64,000 nucleotides of DNA from Termitomyces sp. T153 (GCA_018296165.2 JACKQL020000039.1:372001-436000), one strand, 5' to 3'. Numbered from the stretch's first letter, positions 11,351-24,626 are shown. A program made the numbers and translations. The notes: a model not told the origin generated them from the letters alone.

Positions 11351-13210
11351 ACACTGAGGAAAAATCATTCTACTGTCTGGCATTATGATCCCCAACTATT
11401 TTGGCAAGCAACTATATATGGAACACATTGAGGAATGGCACAGGCTTAACCCAGGACAAATCATTACTGGCAGACTCTCTTCAAACACTAACCCAGACCC
11501 AGACCAGGCAGCTATGCAGCAGTTGCTAATCCATGAGGTAATGCAACAGGATGTTGCTATGGGCTGAGCACTAAGCAAGGAAGAATGGATCAAGGCTTTG
11601 GAATGCAAACTCTTTGCACTCAGGTGATCTGGTAAAAAGTTTGACAGTGTACAAGTCCCCTGTGTGGCATATCAACCAGCAACCAATACCCCCAAGGCAG
11701 CACCCTTGACTAGCAATACCTTGGCAACTTCATCCCCTGCTGATTCTACTCCAGCTTCTGCCACTAGGCCTGCAGACAAAGGCAAAGCACCTGAACAAAC
11801 TATTGCTAATGAACAACCACCTGTTGATAAGGAATCCAACACTCAGCCTCCTATCCATGGCATCCCTGGGTGCTATGCCCCTCCTGCTAACAGGAATTTT
11901 GCTGCTCCCAATAGATTTAATGACAGTGCATATCAAACTATGCAACTCATTTATGACATCAAACAGTCCAAAGCAGTCTTTGAATGGGTTCTAAGTACCA
12001 AGGTCACAGTATTAGTGGGCAAACTTTGTTCAGTATCCCAGGACATCAGAAATGAATTCAGGACAGCAGTTACACCGAAAGGACTTGTAGGCACTAGTGT
12101 CAACACAGTACAGGACTCTGGCAACATTTTTGAAGATATATTACTGACTTTTGCTATTAAAGAACCCCAGTTTTTGCACAGGTCCAACACTGATACAACT
12201 AACAGACTTACCTTGGAAAAGATGCTCCTTGCATCTGTTGACCCCATTGAAGCATATATCAATTTGCTACCCCATGGAGAAGAGCCTGTGGTGCTCACTG
12301 TTGCTAAGGATTCCCAATTGCTTTGTTTCATCATGATGCTGATTAATAATAAAGAAGAAGTGGAACACATTCACAACAGCAGTTCCCAGATCATCTCAAT
12401 GTCCACAGAGATTGCTAGCAATCTTGGGCTATCCTACAACCCTGACATTATTTTAAATATGCAGAGTACTAATGGTACTTTCAATAGATTGCTAGGACTT
12501 GCTTGTAATGTACCATGCACTATTGGCGACATAACAGTTTATCTCCAAATCCATGTTTTATGGTCTTCTGCCTACGACATTCTATTGGGATGTTCCTTTG
12601 ATGTTTTAACTTGAAGTATGGTCAACACTCTTAGTGACATTGAGACCACTATAACAATCACAGACCCCAACACTGGCATGCGGCACACTATCCCAACCTT
12701 TCCACACAGTAAATCTAAAAGAAACAACTGCCAAAACATTTGTTTTGAGACTGAAGCACCCCATTGTTTCCATTGCCAAAGGCATTAATAAAGATGATAG
12801 TGACATAGCAGTAGTTATTGGCTATGACCATTCAACTGGTCTAGTGACTTGTATAGCTTTTTGTAATTTGGACCAAGACATTGTACTTAACAATTCTAAC
12901 CCACAGACAAATCCCATGCTAGCATACCTTTATGCTACTGCTAGTGACCTTTCTGACTTGTCACTTCTGCCTCATTCCTATCTTGTTTTCACTGATACAT
13001 CTAATCCCTTGATTCTTGGACAGACTTTACCCCTTGATATGAACAATATAGATCCCCCCACCTATGTTAACATTCCATTCTCTGCTCAATTTGTTGTTAA
13101 TGAACCCCCTAAGCAAAAAGGAGTCCAGGTAAAGAAGAAGTACAAACCCATCGCTATGAAAACCAAACCAGTTGCCAGCCACATTAGTGAAGACTTTTGA
13201 ATTGAGCAAC
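11351..13210 (+). pseudogene. Family 1 copy 2 protease region, decayed
   Basis: Frames at 11664-12614 and 12745-13200 match copy A closely (same LACNVPCTIGDITVYLQIHV and ILLGCSFDVL motifs). The active-site segment again reads NSSSQIISM, with Asp to Asn and Gly to Ser. A TGA at 12612 interrupts it. The last part (QKGVQVKKKYKPIAMKTKPV) is a basic linker to RT. Confidence 0.7.
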
Positions 13211-14290
13211 AGATTATTAGTGATCCCCTAGCAACAATACCTCCACTCAACCCTAATCTGCCACCATTTGTTCTGACAAAGCGATTTACTAGCAAACAAC
13301 AAGCAAAAGTTGTTAAAGACCATGACATGGGCTTTCTAACTAGTGACAAAATCAATGTGCTGGTTGACATGGTCACCAAGCAAGAAAAGGCTTTTGCCTG
13401 GAAGGATTCCAAACAAGGAAGCTTGTGCCCCAACTTCTTCCCACCAGTATGCATACCAACAATACCTCACATGCCTTGGGTCTAGCACAACTGCTCCATA
13501 CCCCCAGGACTAGAGAAGGAAGTATGCAAGATCATTTGTGACAAGATTAAGGCTGGCATATATGAACCCTTGAACTCCACTTACTGCTCACAATGGTTTT
13601 GTATTCTTAAGAAGAATGGTAAGCTCAGGCTTGTGCACAGTCTAGAGCTGCTAAACCATGTCACCATTTGCCATTCTGAAGTACCACCTTTTCCAGATCA
13701 TGTTGCTGAATCTTTCACTGGATGCATCTGTGGTGCCACCCTGGACCTCTACATTGGCTATGATGAGCAACTTATCAACCCCACTTCATGTGACTTAACA
13801 GCATTCCAGACTCCATTTGGCACCCTTTGCTTAGTAACCTTGCCAATGGAATGGACTAACTCTGTGCCCATCTTTCATGATGACATTACCTTTATATTGC
13901 AGCCAGAGATCCCCCATAACATACTCAGCTTTATTGATGATGTTGGCACTAAGGGACCCAAGAACTGGAAGATCATTAACAGTAAACCTACTATGCATCC
14001 TGCTAACCCAAAAATTTGCCTAGCATTATGGGAGTTCTTTGAACTTCTTAACAGAATTCTCCAGCAGATAAAGTATTGTGGTGGCACCTTCTTGGGTCAC
14101 AAGCTAGTTCTATGTGCCCCGACTTTCAAAATCCTTGGCCATGTTTGCACTCCTAGTGGTTGTATCTCTGACAAAAGTTGCTTAGCTCTGATTAAGTGCT
14201 GGAGCCCTTGTAAGTTGCTATCAGAAGTCTGAGCTTTTCTTGGTACAGTTGGAGTACTTAGGATTTTTGTCAAGAATTTCACTCACCATG
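13211..14290 (+). pseudogene. Family 1 copy 2 reverse transcriptase
   Basis: The main open piece is 13570-14232. It has LKKNGKLRLVHSLELLNHVT, FQTPFGTLCLVTLPMEWTNS and SFIDDVGTKGP, so here the palm F-I-D-D is intact, unlike copy A. The G in PMGW is E. A TGA at 14230 ends the frame, just before the RNase H connection. Confidence 0.75.
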
Positions 14291-14953
14291 CCAACAACTT
14301 AACAAAACTTATTCATGTCAGCATCCCTTTTGAGTTTGATCCTGATCAGATAAATGCTCAGCATGACCTTGTGAAAGCCTTACAAGATGCTAAGCCCCTA
14401 GTTCCTATCAACTATGAATCACCTGATCCTGTCATTTGAGCATTTGACACTTTATATATAGCAGTTGGTTATTACCTTTGCCAGTGCACTGGCAACAACT
14501 GCAATGAATGCCGCTACAACCACTTTGAATCAATTACACTCAACAACAGAGAAGCCAGATTCAGTCAGCCCAAGTTGGAGCTCTATGGCCTTGATTGAGC
14601 GCTACAAGCTTTGCAAATGTATTTTATTGGCATTAGGAACCTCATCATCAAAGTCAATGCTTGCTACATTAAGAGGATGCTTCAGAACCCTGACATCCAG
14701 CCTTCTGCCAGCATGAACTGCTGAATTATGGCAATATTAATGTTTCACTTTGAGCTTGTTCATGTCAGAGGAACTTTCTATGGCCCCAATGGTCTCTCAT
14801 GACATCCTCCTTAGCCTAACGATCCTTTTACTGATGATAGCAACAACTCTGTTTACAAAGACTGGATTGATTGCCTTTATGGGTTCATTCACCAAGTGCA
14901 GCTACCATTACCACTCCTTTGCCAAGTCTCCACAGCTTCCCATTGCCTACCTC
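14291..14953 (+). pseudogene. Family 1 copy 2 RNase H and linker, truncated by F
   Basis: Homologous to copy A 3170-3850: REARFSQPKLELYGLD near 14550 and FHFELVHVRGTFYGPNGLS near 14750-14800. The homology stops at 14953, where the LTR of element F begins. The rest of pol is absent from this copy. Confidence 0.7.
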
Positions 14954-15392
14954 TGTAAAGGCAACCTCTGGAGGCTGGGGCTCAATCACACAGCTGGCAA
15001 AGGGAAATCCAAAGTCTATTCAGTACTGTACAGTGTCTACTGAGATAACTACTCACCTGGCAAAGGGAAATCCAAAGAGAATAAGTCTGGGGATTCTCTA
15101 GGCCAGGTATGACACTTCAGAGGCTTCAGAAGCATGAGAAACAACTGTACAGTATGACAGAGAAAAAAGACACAAGTGATGTGTCAGCAATTGGTCAGCA
15201 GTTACATGAGCCAGTGGCAGTGTCAAAGGGCCACACTTGTCTGAATTATTGCAGAGAACCAGTACAGCCTGAGGGCTGAAACTAGGACCAATAGATAGGG
15301 AAAAGGAAGGAGAATAAAGGAAAACTATAATGGAGCAAATCTGATAAGAACTGGAGGAGGAGAAGGGGAAACAAGTGAGACATCCCCTGACA
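14954..15392 (-). repeat. Element F 3' LTR
   Basis: It starts TGTAAAGGC and ends CCCCTGACA, and matches 20890-21331 along its length. Within it a 21-bp unit, CTGGCAAAGGGAAATCCAAAG, occurs twice about 64 bp apart (near 14992 and 15056). Both copies of the unit are also present in the other LTR. Confidence 0.85.
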
Positions 15393-15481
15393 TCACTCCC
15401 CCTCTAGGATGCGGCGCCTTGATGCACTGGGTAGAAGAAGTCACAAATTGCCTGGTCAGCTGGTGAAATAGAGTAGATGCC

Positions 15482-15751
15482 TCAAATCGCTTTGGGAGCA
15501 TTGGGATGCCTACAGTAGAAGTCCCGGACCAAGCCTGGTGCATGAACATTAGCTTGTGGTTCCCAAGAGATGTCCTCAATGCCATATCCCTTCCATTTCA
15601 TCTTGAACTGCAACTTCCCTCTGAATACCCTGCTGTCCAAGATTTCCTCCACCTCATACTCTTCCTCATCATTGACTAGGACTGGTGGTGGGGGTGGCTT
15701 AGGGCAAAGGCCTGGGATTGGATCCTCTGGAGCTGGAAACATCTTGACCAC
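15482..15751 (-). pseudogene. Element F chromodomain (integrase C-terminus)
   Basis: The open frame contains YEVEEILDSRVFRGKLQF followed by KMKWKGYGIEDISWEP, a canonical chromodomain with its aromatic residues (Y, W, W) present. In chromoviruses this domain at the integrase end is thought to direct insertion to heterochromatin. The domain itself is intact, but the upstream pol is broken. Confidence 0.85.
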
Positions 15752-16004
15752 ATTGAAGACTGGATGCAGTTGGCACAGGCCTGCTGGGAGTTTAAGTCAG
15801 TATGCCAAAGGCCCTACCTTCTTCTCCACCATGAAGGGGCTCAGATGATGATGTGACAGCTTCAAGAATGGCCTTGTTGTCTTAATGTCTGAGCTATCCA
15901 AGTACACGGTCCCTGGGCTTGTAAACTGGAGCAGGTGTCTGTCTGCCATCATAGTACTGTGCCATGTCTTCCTTGGCCTTCACCAATGCAGCTTTTGCCT
16001 CCTC

Positions 16005-16760
16005 CTATGCCCTTCTCATCTGGTTCACAAACTTGTTGACGGAATTGTTCTCTGAGGGGCATGCCCAAGGTTCAAATCCCATGCGAGGGAGCCTGCCAGT
16101 GTCCAGGAAGAATGGAGTCATCTGTGTGGAAGAGTGAACGTGATTGTTGTATTGGAATTCTGCATCTGGCAGCAGCTCATCCCAGTCATTCTGCCTCTCA
16201 TTATAAAACAGGCAGAGATAGTGTTCCAGTTCCTGGTTAACACGTTCTGTCTGCCCATCTGACTGAGAGTGATAGGCCATAGTGGTATGGAGCTTTATGC
16301 CTAGCAGGCGATACAGTTCTCCAGTGAATTCTGCCACAAACTGGGGGCCCCGGTCTGAGACATATCCATCTGATAGACCATGGAGTTTCCAGACATTCTT
16401 ACAGTACAGGCTGGCTGCTTCCAAGGCAGAGCATGTGGTGTGAGTAGGTATGAAGTGAGCCTGTTTGCCATAGAGGTCCACCACCACCATCACTGCATTG
16501 TACCCATGAACATCTGGGAGCTCCACAATGAAATCCACTGATGCAACACTCCAGCAAGCAGCTGGAATAGGAAGTGGGTGGAGCTGGCCCATGGGTGCTT
16601 GGCGGCGAGGTTTTGTGCAGAGACAGAGGTCGCAGGTGCTAGTGTAAGTGCCTACATATCAGGAGATCTGTGGCCACCAATAGTTCCAGGATACTAGCTC
16701 TAGCGTCTTCCACCTTCCAGGATGTTCAGCCACTCAAGAGTCATGATGTTGTTCTACAAT
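16005..16760 (-). pseudogene. Element F integrase
   Basis: The open frame 16592-16005 holds the core: VDFIVELPD (first D), VSDRGPQF (second D) and GQTERVNQELE (E). All three catalytic residues survive. Upstream, to about 16760, the zinc-binding N-terminus is legible in pieces, with WNYWWPQIS and CDLC, broken by TGA and TAG codons. Confidence 0.8.
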
Positions 16761-16987
16761 GCACTGACAAAGTTCTAGAATGTTAGGCACATAAATGCAT
16801 TCTCTGAAGGTCAGCAGCCCATCCTGAAGACCCCACTCATCTGCATGCACTGACTTGACTCTACTTGCTCATTGAGTTTGTAGGGCCTGTGCAACCTGGG
16901 CAACTGCATCCTCCTGTGCACCCTCCCTGTTCTCTCATCAGATGTCCTTAAGGATGTTTGCCTCATCTTCCTGAGCCACAATCCCTT

Positions 16988-17440
16988 CTAGTGTGCAGAT
17001 GGCAAAGAGCTCTGGCTTGAGGAGGACAATGTTGTCATTATCTCCCACTCCAGTGCCATGGTCTGCCCGCCTGGACAGTGCATCTGGTTTGCCCATGCTT
17101 CATCCTGGTTGTGGTGCAGTGAGAAGACAAAGTTGGCCAGATACAGAGACCACTGAGCTTGATGTTGATTGAGTTTCTTAGTGGAATGGAAGTCCTCCAA
17201 GTTCTTGTGGTCTGTCCAGACTTTAAACTTATGTTGTGCACCCTCAAGGAAATGCTGCCATTCTTCAAAGGACCAAATAATTGGCAGCATCTCCTTGTCA
17301 TGGATCTCATAGTTCTATTCCACTGCATTAAGGCTCTTAGAGTAGAAGGCTACTGGATGCCATTTGCCATCCTCTTTTGACTGCTGGTAGAGGACTGCCC
17401 CTGTAGCAAAGTCTGAGCTATCTGCTTCCACATGGAATGG
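16988..17440 (-). pseudogene. Element F RNase H
   Basis: NYEIHDKEMLPIIWSFEEW and FKVWTDHKNLEDF are the RNase H Glu and Asp regions. A stop near 17310 splits the frame, and the first-Asp region (around 17430) is only partly readable. Confidence 0.75.
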
Positions 17441-17567
17441 AGAGTCATCATTGGGGAACAGGAGGACTGGCTTTGATATCACAGATTGCTTGAGGGTGTC
17501 AAAGGCAGCTTGCTGTGGGGGCTCCCAACTGCCATGCAGTATCCTTAACTATAAGGTTGAAGAGGGG

Positions 17568-18580
17568 TCATGCATGGTAGAAGAAATCCTGTATGAACCT
17601 CCAATAGAAATTGACAAACCCAAGAAAGGCCTGAACTTCCTTTTTGTTCCTTGGCTCAGGCCACTCTGCTACTCCTGCCACTTTAATGGGGTCCATCTCA
17701 GCCATTCCATGCAAAATGATCAAACCCAAATACTCCACTTGAGTCTGTTCAAATTTACACTTCTCAGGCTTTAAATAGAGCTGGTGTTGGCAGAGGCATT
17801 CCACAACCATGCATGTGACCTGGCAATGCTCCTCTAGAGTTCTTGTGTAGATGAGGATATTGTCAAGATTCACACAGACAACACCTTCTGAAATCAGATC
17901 ACAGAAAATGTCATTCATCATAGTCTGAAAGGTGGCTGGGCTATTGGTGAGACCAAAGAACATTACCAGAGGTTCAAAGAGTCCACAATTAGTTTGGAAT
18001 GCTGCCTTCCACTCATTCCCTTCTTTGATGCATACATTGTTGTAGCCCCAGCAGACATCCAACTTTGTGAAATAGCATGCACCTCAAAGGTTGAGGTTGT
18101 TGACAAGTGCTGAGATGAGTGGCAAAGGATAGCGGTTCTTCACTGTCATCATATTCAGGACATGATAATCCTGAACCAGACAAAGAGACCCATCCTTCTT
18201 CTTAATAAAGAAGACTGGGGAGGCTATTGGAGACTTGAAGGGTTGTATTTGTCCTGAGCTAAGATTTTCCTGCAGGAAGGCATCCAGCTCATCCTGTTTA
18301 TGGGGCACAAGTGGATAGACCTTGCAGCTGGAGGGCTCTGCATCTGGTATCAGCTCAATTGCATGATCCCACTGCTTGCACTCTAGAAGTCAGTCAAAGG
18401 AGGCCTTGGAGAATACATCCTCAAAGTTGTGGAAGTGATTGGAAACAGTGCTATGGAAAGGCTTGGACTGTGAATTTGCTGCAACTGCCTCAGCCAGATG
18501 CTGAGAAGTTGTCTGATTGGCCCAAATCTCTGCCACTGTAGGCAGAGGGCAGAGGGTTGTAGCATAGATCCAATTACCCA
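17568..18580 (-). pseudogene. Element F reverse transcriptase, catalytically dead
   Basis: Frames at 18308-18084 and 18062-17568 carry [50 protein letters not shown] and VCVNLDNILIY. The palm motif Y-L-D-D has become N-L-D-N, which removes a catalytic Asp. Arg-to-Cys/His changes ([11 protein letters not shown]) are typical of C-to-T decay at CGN codons. A TGA at 18082 separates the two halves. Confidence 0.8.
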
Positions 18581-18696
18581 CCTCTATGGTCTCATCTGGG
18601 AACTCTGCATCTGGAGTATGAGTCCATTCTCCTTCACCTTCCTCTTCCTCTGGAGATTCACACCCAACACCTCAGACATCCTTGTAGAGGGCCTCT

Positions 18697-19455
18697 CTAT
18701 GAGAGAATGCCAGAGGGGAGGGGACTTAGGAGGTTGAGATCAGCATAAGGGAGATGACCAGTGTGACAGGCACGCACAGCAGTGCACTCATGAACTTTGG
18801 CTCTCTGCTCTTTATAGGCTTCTTCTGCACAGGTAATGCAGTGACATGGGCAACAACTCATCTTCACCTCACCCTTAGTCCAGTCAATCTCTGAGTTGTG
18901 TTCACATAGCCAGGTGAACCCCAAGATCATGTCTTGCTTTCCCAAACTAGTGATGGCAAAAGCGGCTCACTCTGAGTGGTCTTGGTAGTGGAGGACCAGG
19001 TCCACCACAGAGCAAATAGAGCCAGCTTCATTGAGCATGCCATCAACATTGTATACAGGGATAGGACAAGAAAGGGGGCAAGTGGTCAGGTGGTGTCATT
19101 GCACATAGTCAGTGTTAAGAAAGAGGCCTGTTGCACTACTGTCAAGGAGGGCAACCACACTTCAGATCTGCTGGGTGTCTGTTGTCTCAATTTCCACCTG
19201 TAGCTTTAGGGAGTTGGTAGAAGGGGTGGAAACAACAACATAACAATGGAGGAGGCAGCATTCCCATGTAGGGATCTGAAGGCATGGGCTAGGGAGTGTG
19301 TTTCCAGCTGAGACTTTAGCTGGAGGGGGAGTTTGTATGTCTGAGGAGGAGCTTATCATTTCAGGCATAGTATCAACAATGGCAACAGATGTATTTGATT
19401 CTATGGACAGGGGAGTGAAATGATTAGTACTGGGCAATGGGGGCATACTAGTCAT
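18697..19455 (-). pseudogene. Element F protease region
   Basis: VALLDSSATGLFL (about 19130-19160) is the retropepsin active site with Gly changed to Ser. GKQDMILGFTWLCEHN (18900-18945) and EIDWTKGEVKMS give the conserved second half. TGA codons at about 19090 and 18965 break it. Confidence 0.75.
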
Positions 19456-19466
19456 CCATTGCTCTT

Positions 19467-20773
19467 TTAAAAATCCTCAGACTCTGTAGGAACCTCCTCC
19501 AATCCATTGGCCACTTCCTCAGAATGGACAGCTATAGGTGCATCCAGAGAGGGGGTTCCTGTGGCATCCCAGGCTGCAAGGACTTGGATGAGCAGCTCTT
19601 CTTGCTCTGATGCTGACAAGTAGTGAACTTCTAGCCCTTGAGGACAGTAACAGGCAAAATGACCTGCCTTCCCACAGCATTGACACAGCAAAGGGGTAGT
19701 GGACTGCTGTTGGGAAGCATCAACATCCATTGGGACTCCTTGGGATAGGGAGTGCAGGGGAGCAACATGAGGCATGAAGGAAGGAGCTGCACCTGCTTAT
19801 GAAGATGCTGATGCAGGTGCAGAAGAAGGAGCTTGGGGGGTGAAACCTCCATGAGAAAAAGGGAAGGTCAAGGGTTGTGTCTGCCACAACTCACATTGCA
19901 GTTCCATGAGCTGCCACTGCTCACATGCCACCTTGTACCAGGTATTGACATGCTCATCATCTGGGTGCTCCTCTGCCATGCTGTCAATACAATCCCTGAG
20001 AGAGGGGTGGAGTCCATCATGGAAGGTTAGGCAGAGTTGTAGACTGTCCAGATATTCAGCCTCTTTCACTAAGGCATGAAAGGAGTCAATGTACTCATCA
20101 AGTGACCACTTTCCTTGACCATACTGAGTTTGGTCTCGAAGGGAAAGCACTGCAGTTTTGGTGGGGTCAAGGGGGAAGAACTCCACTTGGAACTCCTTCT
20201 CAAACTCTGTCTGGCAAGAGAAACTCTCCACTCCTCCTGGGCATCAGAAGATATACAGTGCATAAGTTGAGGCTTAACTAGCCTTCATATAGGAGAGGAC
20301 CCAGGCAATTTTCATGGCATCTGAGGTAAAGGCTTCACCACTCAGCTGGATATAGGTAATCCAGGACTGGAGAAAATGTTCTCCAGCCTTACAATCTCCA
20401 TCATATACATCAGGGAGTGCAGAATAAGGAAGTTTGGAATGAGGAGCTGAAAGGCCTAAGCCAGATGCAGACACAAACCATTCTGCAGCAGCTGGAGCCA
20501 ATAAGCCTGAGCTAGGTGCAGATACAAACTGTTCTGCATCTGCTGGGGCATTAAAGGAGTGGTAGGAGCAAGGGGGAGACATTTCAGAAGGGCTTGTAGA
20601 GAAAGGGACACTGCTTCACTAGTATGACAGAGTCCAGTGAGTTCAGCCATGTGGGAAGTAAGGGGGGCTTGAGTAAGTTGAACCTATGTCTCCAGGGACA
20701 GAAAACAACTCCAGGCATTATCCTGGGGGCTTGAAGCATCAGGGGGAGGTGCTAAAGGGGTTGGCTGGGTCAT
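19467..20773 (-). pseudogene. Element F gag with zinc knuckle
   Basis: The proposed ATG is at 20773 (MTQPTPLAPP). A TAG follows near 20685 and a frame change near 20235. The capsid core reads SLDEYIDSFHALVKEAEY. The CCHC knuckle CQCCGKAGHFACYC (about 19660-19690) has the C-x2-C-x4-H-x4-C spacing of nucleocapsid domains. Confidence 0.75.
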
Positions 20774-20889
20774 AGGAAGGGCACAGGGGTACTAAGACAC
20801 TGGTGGGGGAGAGACCTTTTGAGGAACCAAGTAGAAGCTCAAGTAACCAAAAAGAGGGCTCCCAGACCAAATCTAGAGACTTTTTCTGC

Positions 20890-21331
20890 TGTAAGGGTGA
20901 CCTCTGGAGGCTGTGGCTCAATCACACAACTGGCAAAGGGAAATTCAAAGTCTATTCAGTACTGTACAGTGTCTACTGTGATAACTACTTACCTGGCAAA
21001 GGGAAATCCAAAGAGAACAAGTCTGGGGATTCCCTAGGCCAGGTGTGACACTTTAGAGGCTTCAGAAGCATGAGAAACAACTGTACAGTATGACAGAGGA
21101 AAAAAGACACAAGTGATGTGTCAGCAATTGGTCAGCAGTTACATGAGCCAGTGGCAGTGTCAAAGAGGCCACACTTGTCTGAATTATTGACAGAGAACTG
21201 GTGCAGCCTGAGGGCTGAAACTAGGACCAATAGATAGGGAAAAGGAAGGAGAATAAGGGAAAACTATAACAGAGCAAATCTGACAAGAACTGGAGAAGGA
21301 GAAGGGGAAACAAGTGAGATGTCCCCTAATA
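20890..21331 (-). repeat. Element F 5' LTR
   Basis: Starts TGTAAGGGTGACC. Its end reads CCCCTAATA where the partner has CCCCTGACA, so its last bases have decayed by transitions. Otherwise it is near-identical to 14954-15392, with a one-base indel. Confidence 0.8.
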
Positions 21332-22097
21332 GGAGCTAGTCTGCAATATGTAACAATAAAGCCCCTTAAGGGGGCTAATCTATGTCTGTACTAGAAAAAA
21401 AAAGTCTGATATTTATATACAGGAGGCAACTGTTGCTAAGGGCCAAGGTCAGCATTGTCATCAGGCACCTCCACTAAGTTGTCCTCCTCCCAATCCTCCT
21501 CCCCAACATTGTTCTCCTCTTGCCAGGCCAGGAAGGCCTGACAGTCATGCCTATATCCCACCAGAGTTGCCAGAGTCTGTTTAGTGACAGTGAACCATGC
21601 TCTTGCCACTACCAGCTCCTTCCTTGCTGCCTTCAGCTCTCTCTGGAATCTCCTCTCCACTCCAGCCACCCACTTATCAAAGTTCAATAGCAATGCTGCT
21701 GGTGTGAGTGGCATCAGCCAGGCCAGATCCTTGCCCAACCACTCTAGCTTGTCATTGCCAACCTGGTGCAACAGTGTGTTGCTTCAGATTGCCTAGCAAT
21801 GCCATTAGTGAACAAAAAGATAGCAAATAGAGGGACTTACTCGTTGTTGGACCTTGGCCTCCTTTGCACCTTTGCCCTTCCCCTTATCCTCCTTTATGGC
21901 AACAGTCGCCACCTCAAATTGCTCCTTGCCCTTGACCTCCATGTCACTTGCCTCACACTCTACCTCAGCAACTGTCACTAAGGGAATCGTCTCCCTCATC
22001 TCCACATCCTCCTTGCCCTCCTCACTAGCAACTGATGCTGGACTTGCTAGGCATTTCTGTGCCAAAGGCACATTGTTGTTGCTGTTGTTGTCACTGC

Positions 22098-22224
<127 letters not shown>

Positions 22225-23472
22225 ACTCTCTACCACTTTCCTACTCTTCACTCTAGTGACCCCACTACCTCCAATCATCACCTCCTCCTGAGACATTGGC
22301 AATTTCAAGCTCATATGCTTGACCTCAATAGGCTCCCCTCTTTTTGTCAACTCCCTCTGCCACTCCACAAAAGCCCTTGCATTCCTTACCAATGCCACTT
22401 TCACTGCTATCCTCTTAGCAAACTTGCTGCCCATGCTCCTCAACAATCGTCTGCTGTATAAACAGCTCTTCCTGGTGCTGTCACAATGATAGCAAGGCTG
22501 GGCCCCTGTTGGGTACCAGCAGCTCTCTGGGTTATTCTCAGCCCAGCAGTTGTTGCACTCAGAAGTTGTTAGTAACTATGTAAGTGACCACCACTAAGAC
22601 CTTACTGATCCTTATATGTGCTTGAACTCCTGTTGCTTCTCCAGTGACACCATCACCTTCCCCTTGGCCTTCTTCAGAACCACTCCAGCCCCCAGCCCAG
22701 TGTCCACCACTGTCAAGGCCTTTTGCCAGTGAAGAAGTGTTGCCAAGCATTTGTTGGAAAATGTTTCTTCAATTTGTTCCTGCAAAAAGTAGTTAGCAAT
22801 TGCTGCCAAGAACTAGCAAAAAGACAAGGACTTACTTCAATATCTTCTTTGTCCTCTTCTCAAGCCTTGCTCTTTCCCTTCCCCTTTCCTTTGCTCCTTG
22901 GGGTCTTCACCAATCTTAGCAATGTTACCAACCCCCTAGCAATGCCGCCAGCCACAGCCTTGGGAGTCAAGGAGCCCTCCTCTGTAATGTCCCCATGATT
23001 TGCCCTCTCCTTGTCCCTGTAGCCCTCACTCTGTCCCTCCCCCCTTGCCACTGCTAATACACCTACTAGGTGCTGGAAGAAGGACTGGTCATTGAGTGAT
23101 AAATCTTCAAAAAGCTAATATTACCTTAGTGGTGTCACTAGCACTAGTGACTGCTGGGGCACTTACCATCATTCCCACCATCAGATTGTCCAGTGAAAAC
23201 TCCAAGAAGGGATCAACTGGAGCCTAGCAAACTCATCAAAATGGTCGCAAAGAGAAAAGAAGAAGAAAGGAACTTACAAAGTGTACATCAAATGGGTGAA
23301 CCCATTCTTCTCCTTTGTACTGTTCATATAATTGGCAACACTCCTTTTTGATGTTTGCCAACTCCAGCCACTCAACCCCACTCCCTGCAGTTTTGAACCA
23401 CAGCAGCCAAGTTTGGAAGATAGTGGTAACTGCCAAACAAGGATCCTTTGCCAATGATGCATGGGCCATGGC

Positions 23473-24626
23473 TATCAGGTTCTGCTGACCATGGGGGCTC
23501 AGCTACACTGGGCGAGTCCTTACTGGGCAGATGTGATTCCCTGCACTGACAACCAGGCACTTGGAGGTGTTCCAAACACTGGGGACTTGCAAGGATAGTT
23601 AGTGGGAATTGATCCAAGCAAGTCTGGGGAGGTCCGGAGGAGTAGAGGATGAGTTGCAGGGAAGGAGGACGGGCTTGGTGGGGTTCAGGCATAAGTCCGT
23701 GTGTGAGTTTTGTGGGTGCAGAGAAGGCAGAGGCTACACAAATGATGGGAGTGGAGCTGGAGTTCTGATGGGGGATCAATGAGGACTGATAGGGTTCGGA
23801 GCCAAGCATGTAGTGAGGTCTGGAGTTGGTGAAAGAGTGTCGGAGATTTGTAATTGTAATCACAGAATTTGTGAGAGTGTTATGGTTGAGAGGATTTGAA
23901 CAAGATAGACAGAATCAAACAAGATGAGATGGAGTCAAACAAAATGAGATGGAGATGAGATGTAAACAAGAATAGATTTAGGCAGAGACATGAAACAATA
24001 ACGAAATGATAACAGAATAGAGACAAGATAAGACTGGGAGACTGAGAATAAGGAAAACAAGACACAGAACACAAAACACGAGAAGAAACAATCAGAAACG
24101 CATCAGGAAAGGCAGGTAGGTAGGTAGGTAAGTAGGTAATCTCAAGACTAGAGTACAAGGAGCTACTCTACATCTTATATACTGACTACTGAAGAGCTCT
24201 GGGAATGTCAGCTGTGGTGGTGGGGCTTGGTGGAGCTCAACGGAGTCGACAGGTGTTGGTTACGACCAGAGGGCAGGCCATGTTAATATGTTGATGGGAT
24301 CAATTGTTGACATGGTCTGTTCTAGGGTTGTTGTAATATTCCAGAGTAATTTGGAGGAGCCAGGGTGTTGAGCCGATAATGTGTAACAGGGTCAGGCACA
24401 GTGGGGGAGTGGTCCCAGGGGCTCAGGAAGTCCAGGGGAAGTGCCAGCGGCTGCAGGGAAGACATTGGAGTTGGCCAGGGGGCCGTTGAAGTTAGCTGAG
24501 AATGCATTAGAGTTAGCTAGAGTAGGCGCAGAGTGCTGGGAGAGTTTGACAAAGGGTTGGGGGAGGTTCTGGGGGGATGGGAATTTGTCAGGCAATGTAT
24601 GGGGGTCCAGGGAATGGGTTGTGACA
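23473..24626 (-). repeat. Family 2 solo LTR in antisense gene of copy 2
   Basis: It begins TATCAGGTT (decayed TGTCAGGTT) and ends GTGACA, and is flanked by ATGGC at 23468-23472 and 24627-24631, a perfect 5-bp target duplication. It contains TAATCTCAAGACT (near 24140), the same variant as element C, so it belongs to the C-like subfamily. Insertion is into exon 1 of the family-1 antisense gene. Confidence 0.88.

Larger units (their letters stand above)
14954..21331 (-). mobile_element. Ty3/Gypsy chromovirus F (family 3), decayed
   Basis: A 6.4-kb element with two about 440-bp LTRs in direct orientation. On the minus strand the order is gag with CCHC knuckle, protease, RT, RNase H, integrase and chromodomain, then a PPT-like AGAGGGGGAGTGA beside the 3' LTR. 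Its flanks show no target-site duplication (ACCTC on the left, GGAGC on the right), and family-1 sequence is missing between them. So deletion or recombination accompanied or followed insertion. Confidence 0.85.
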
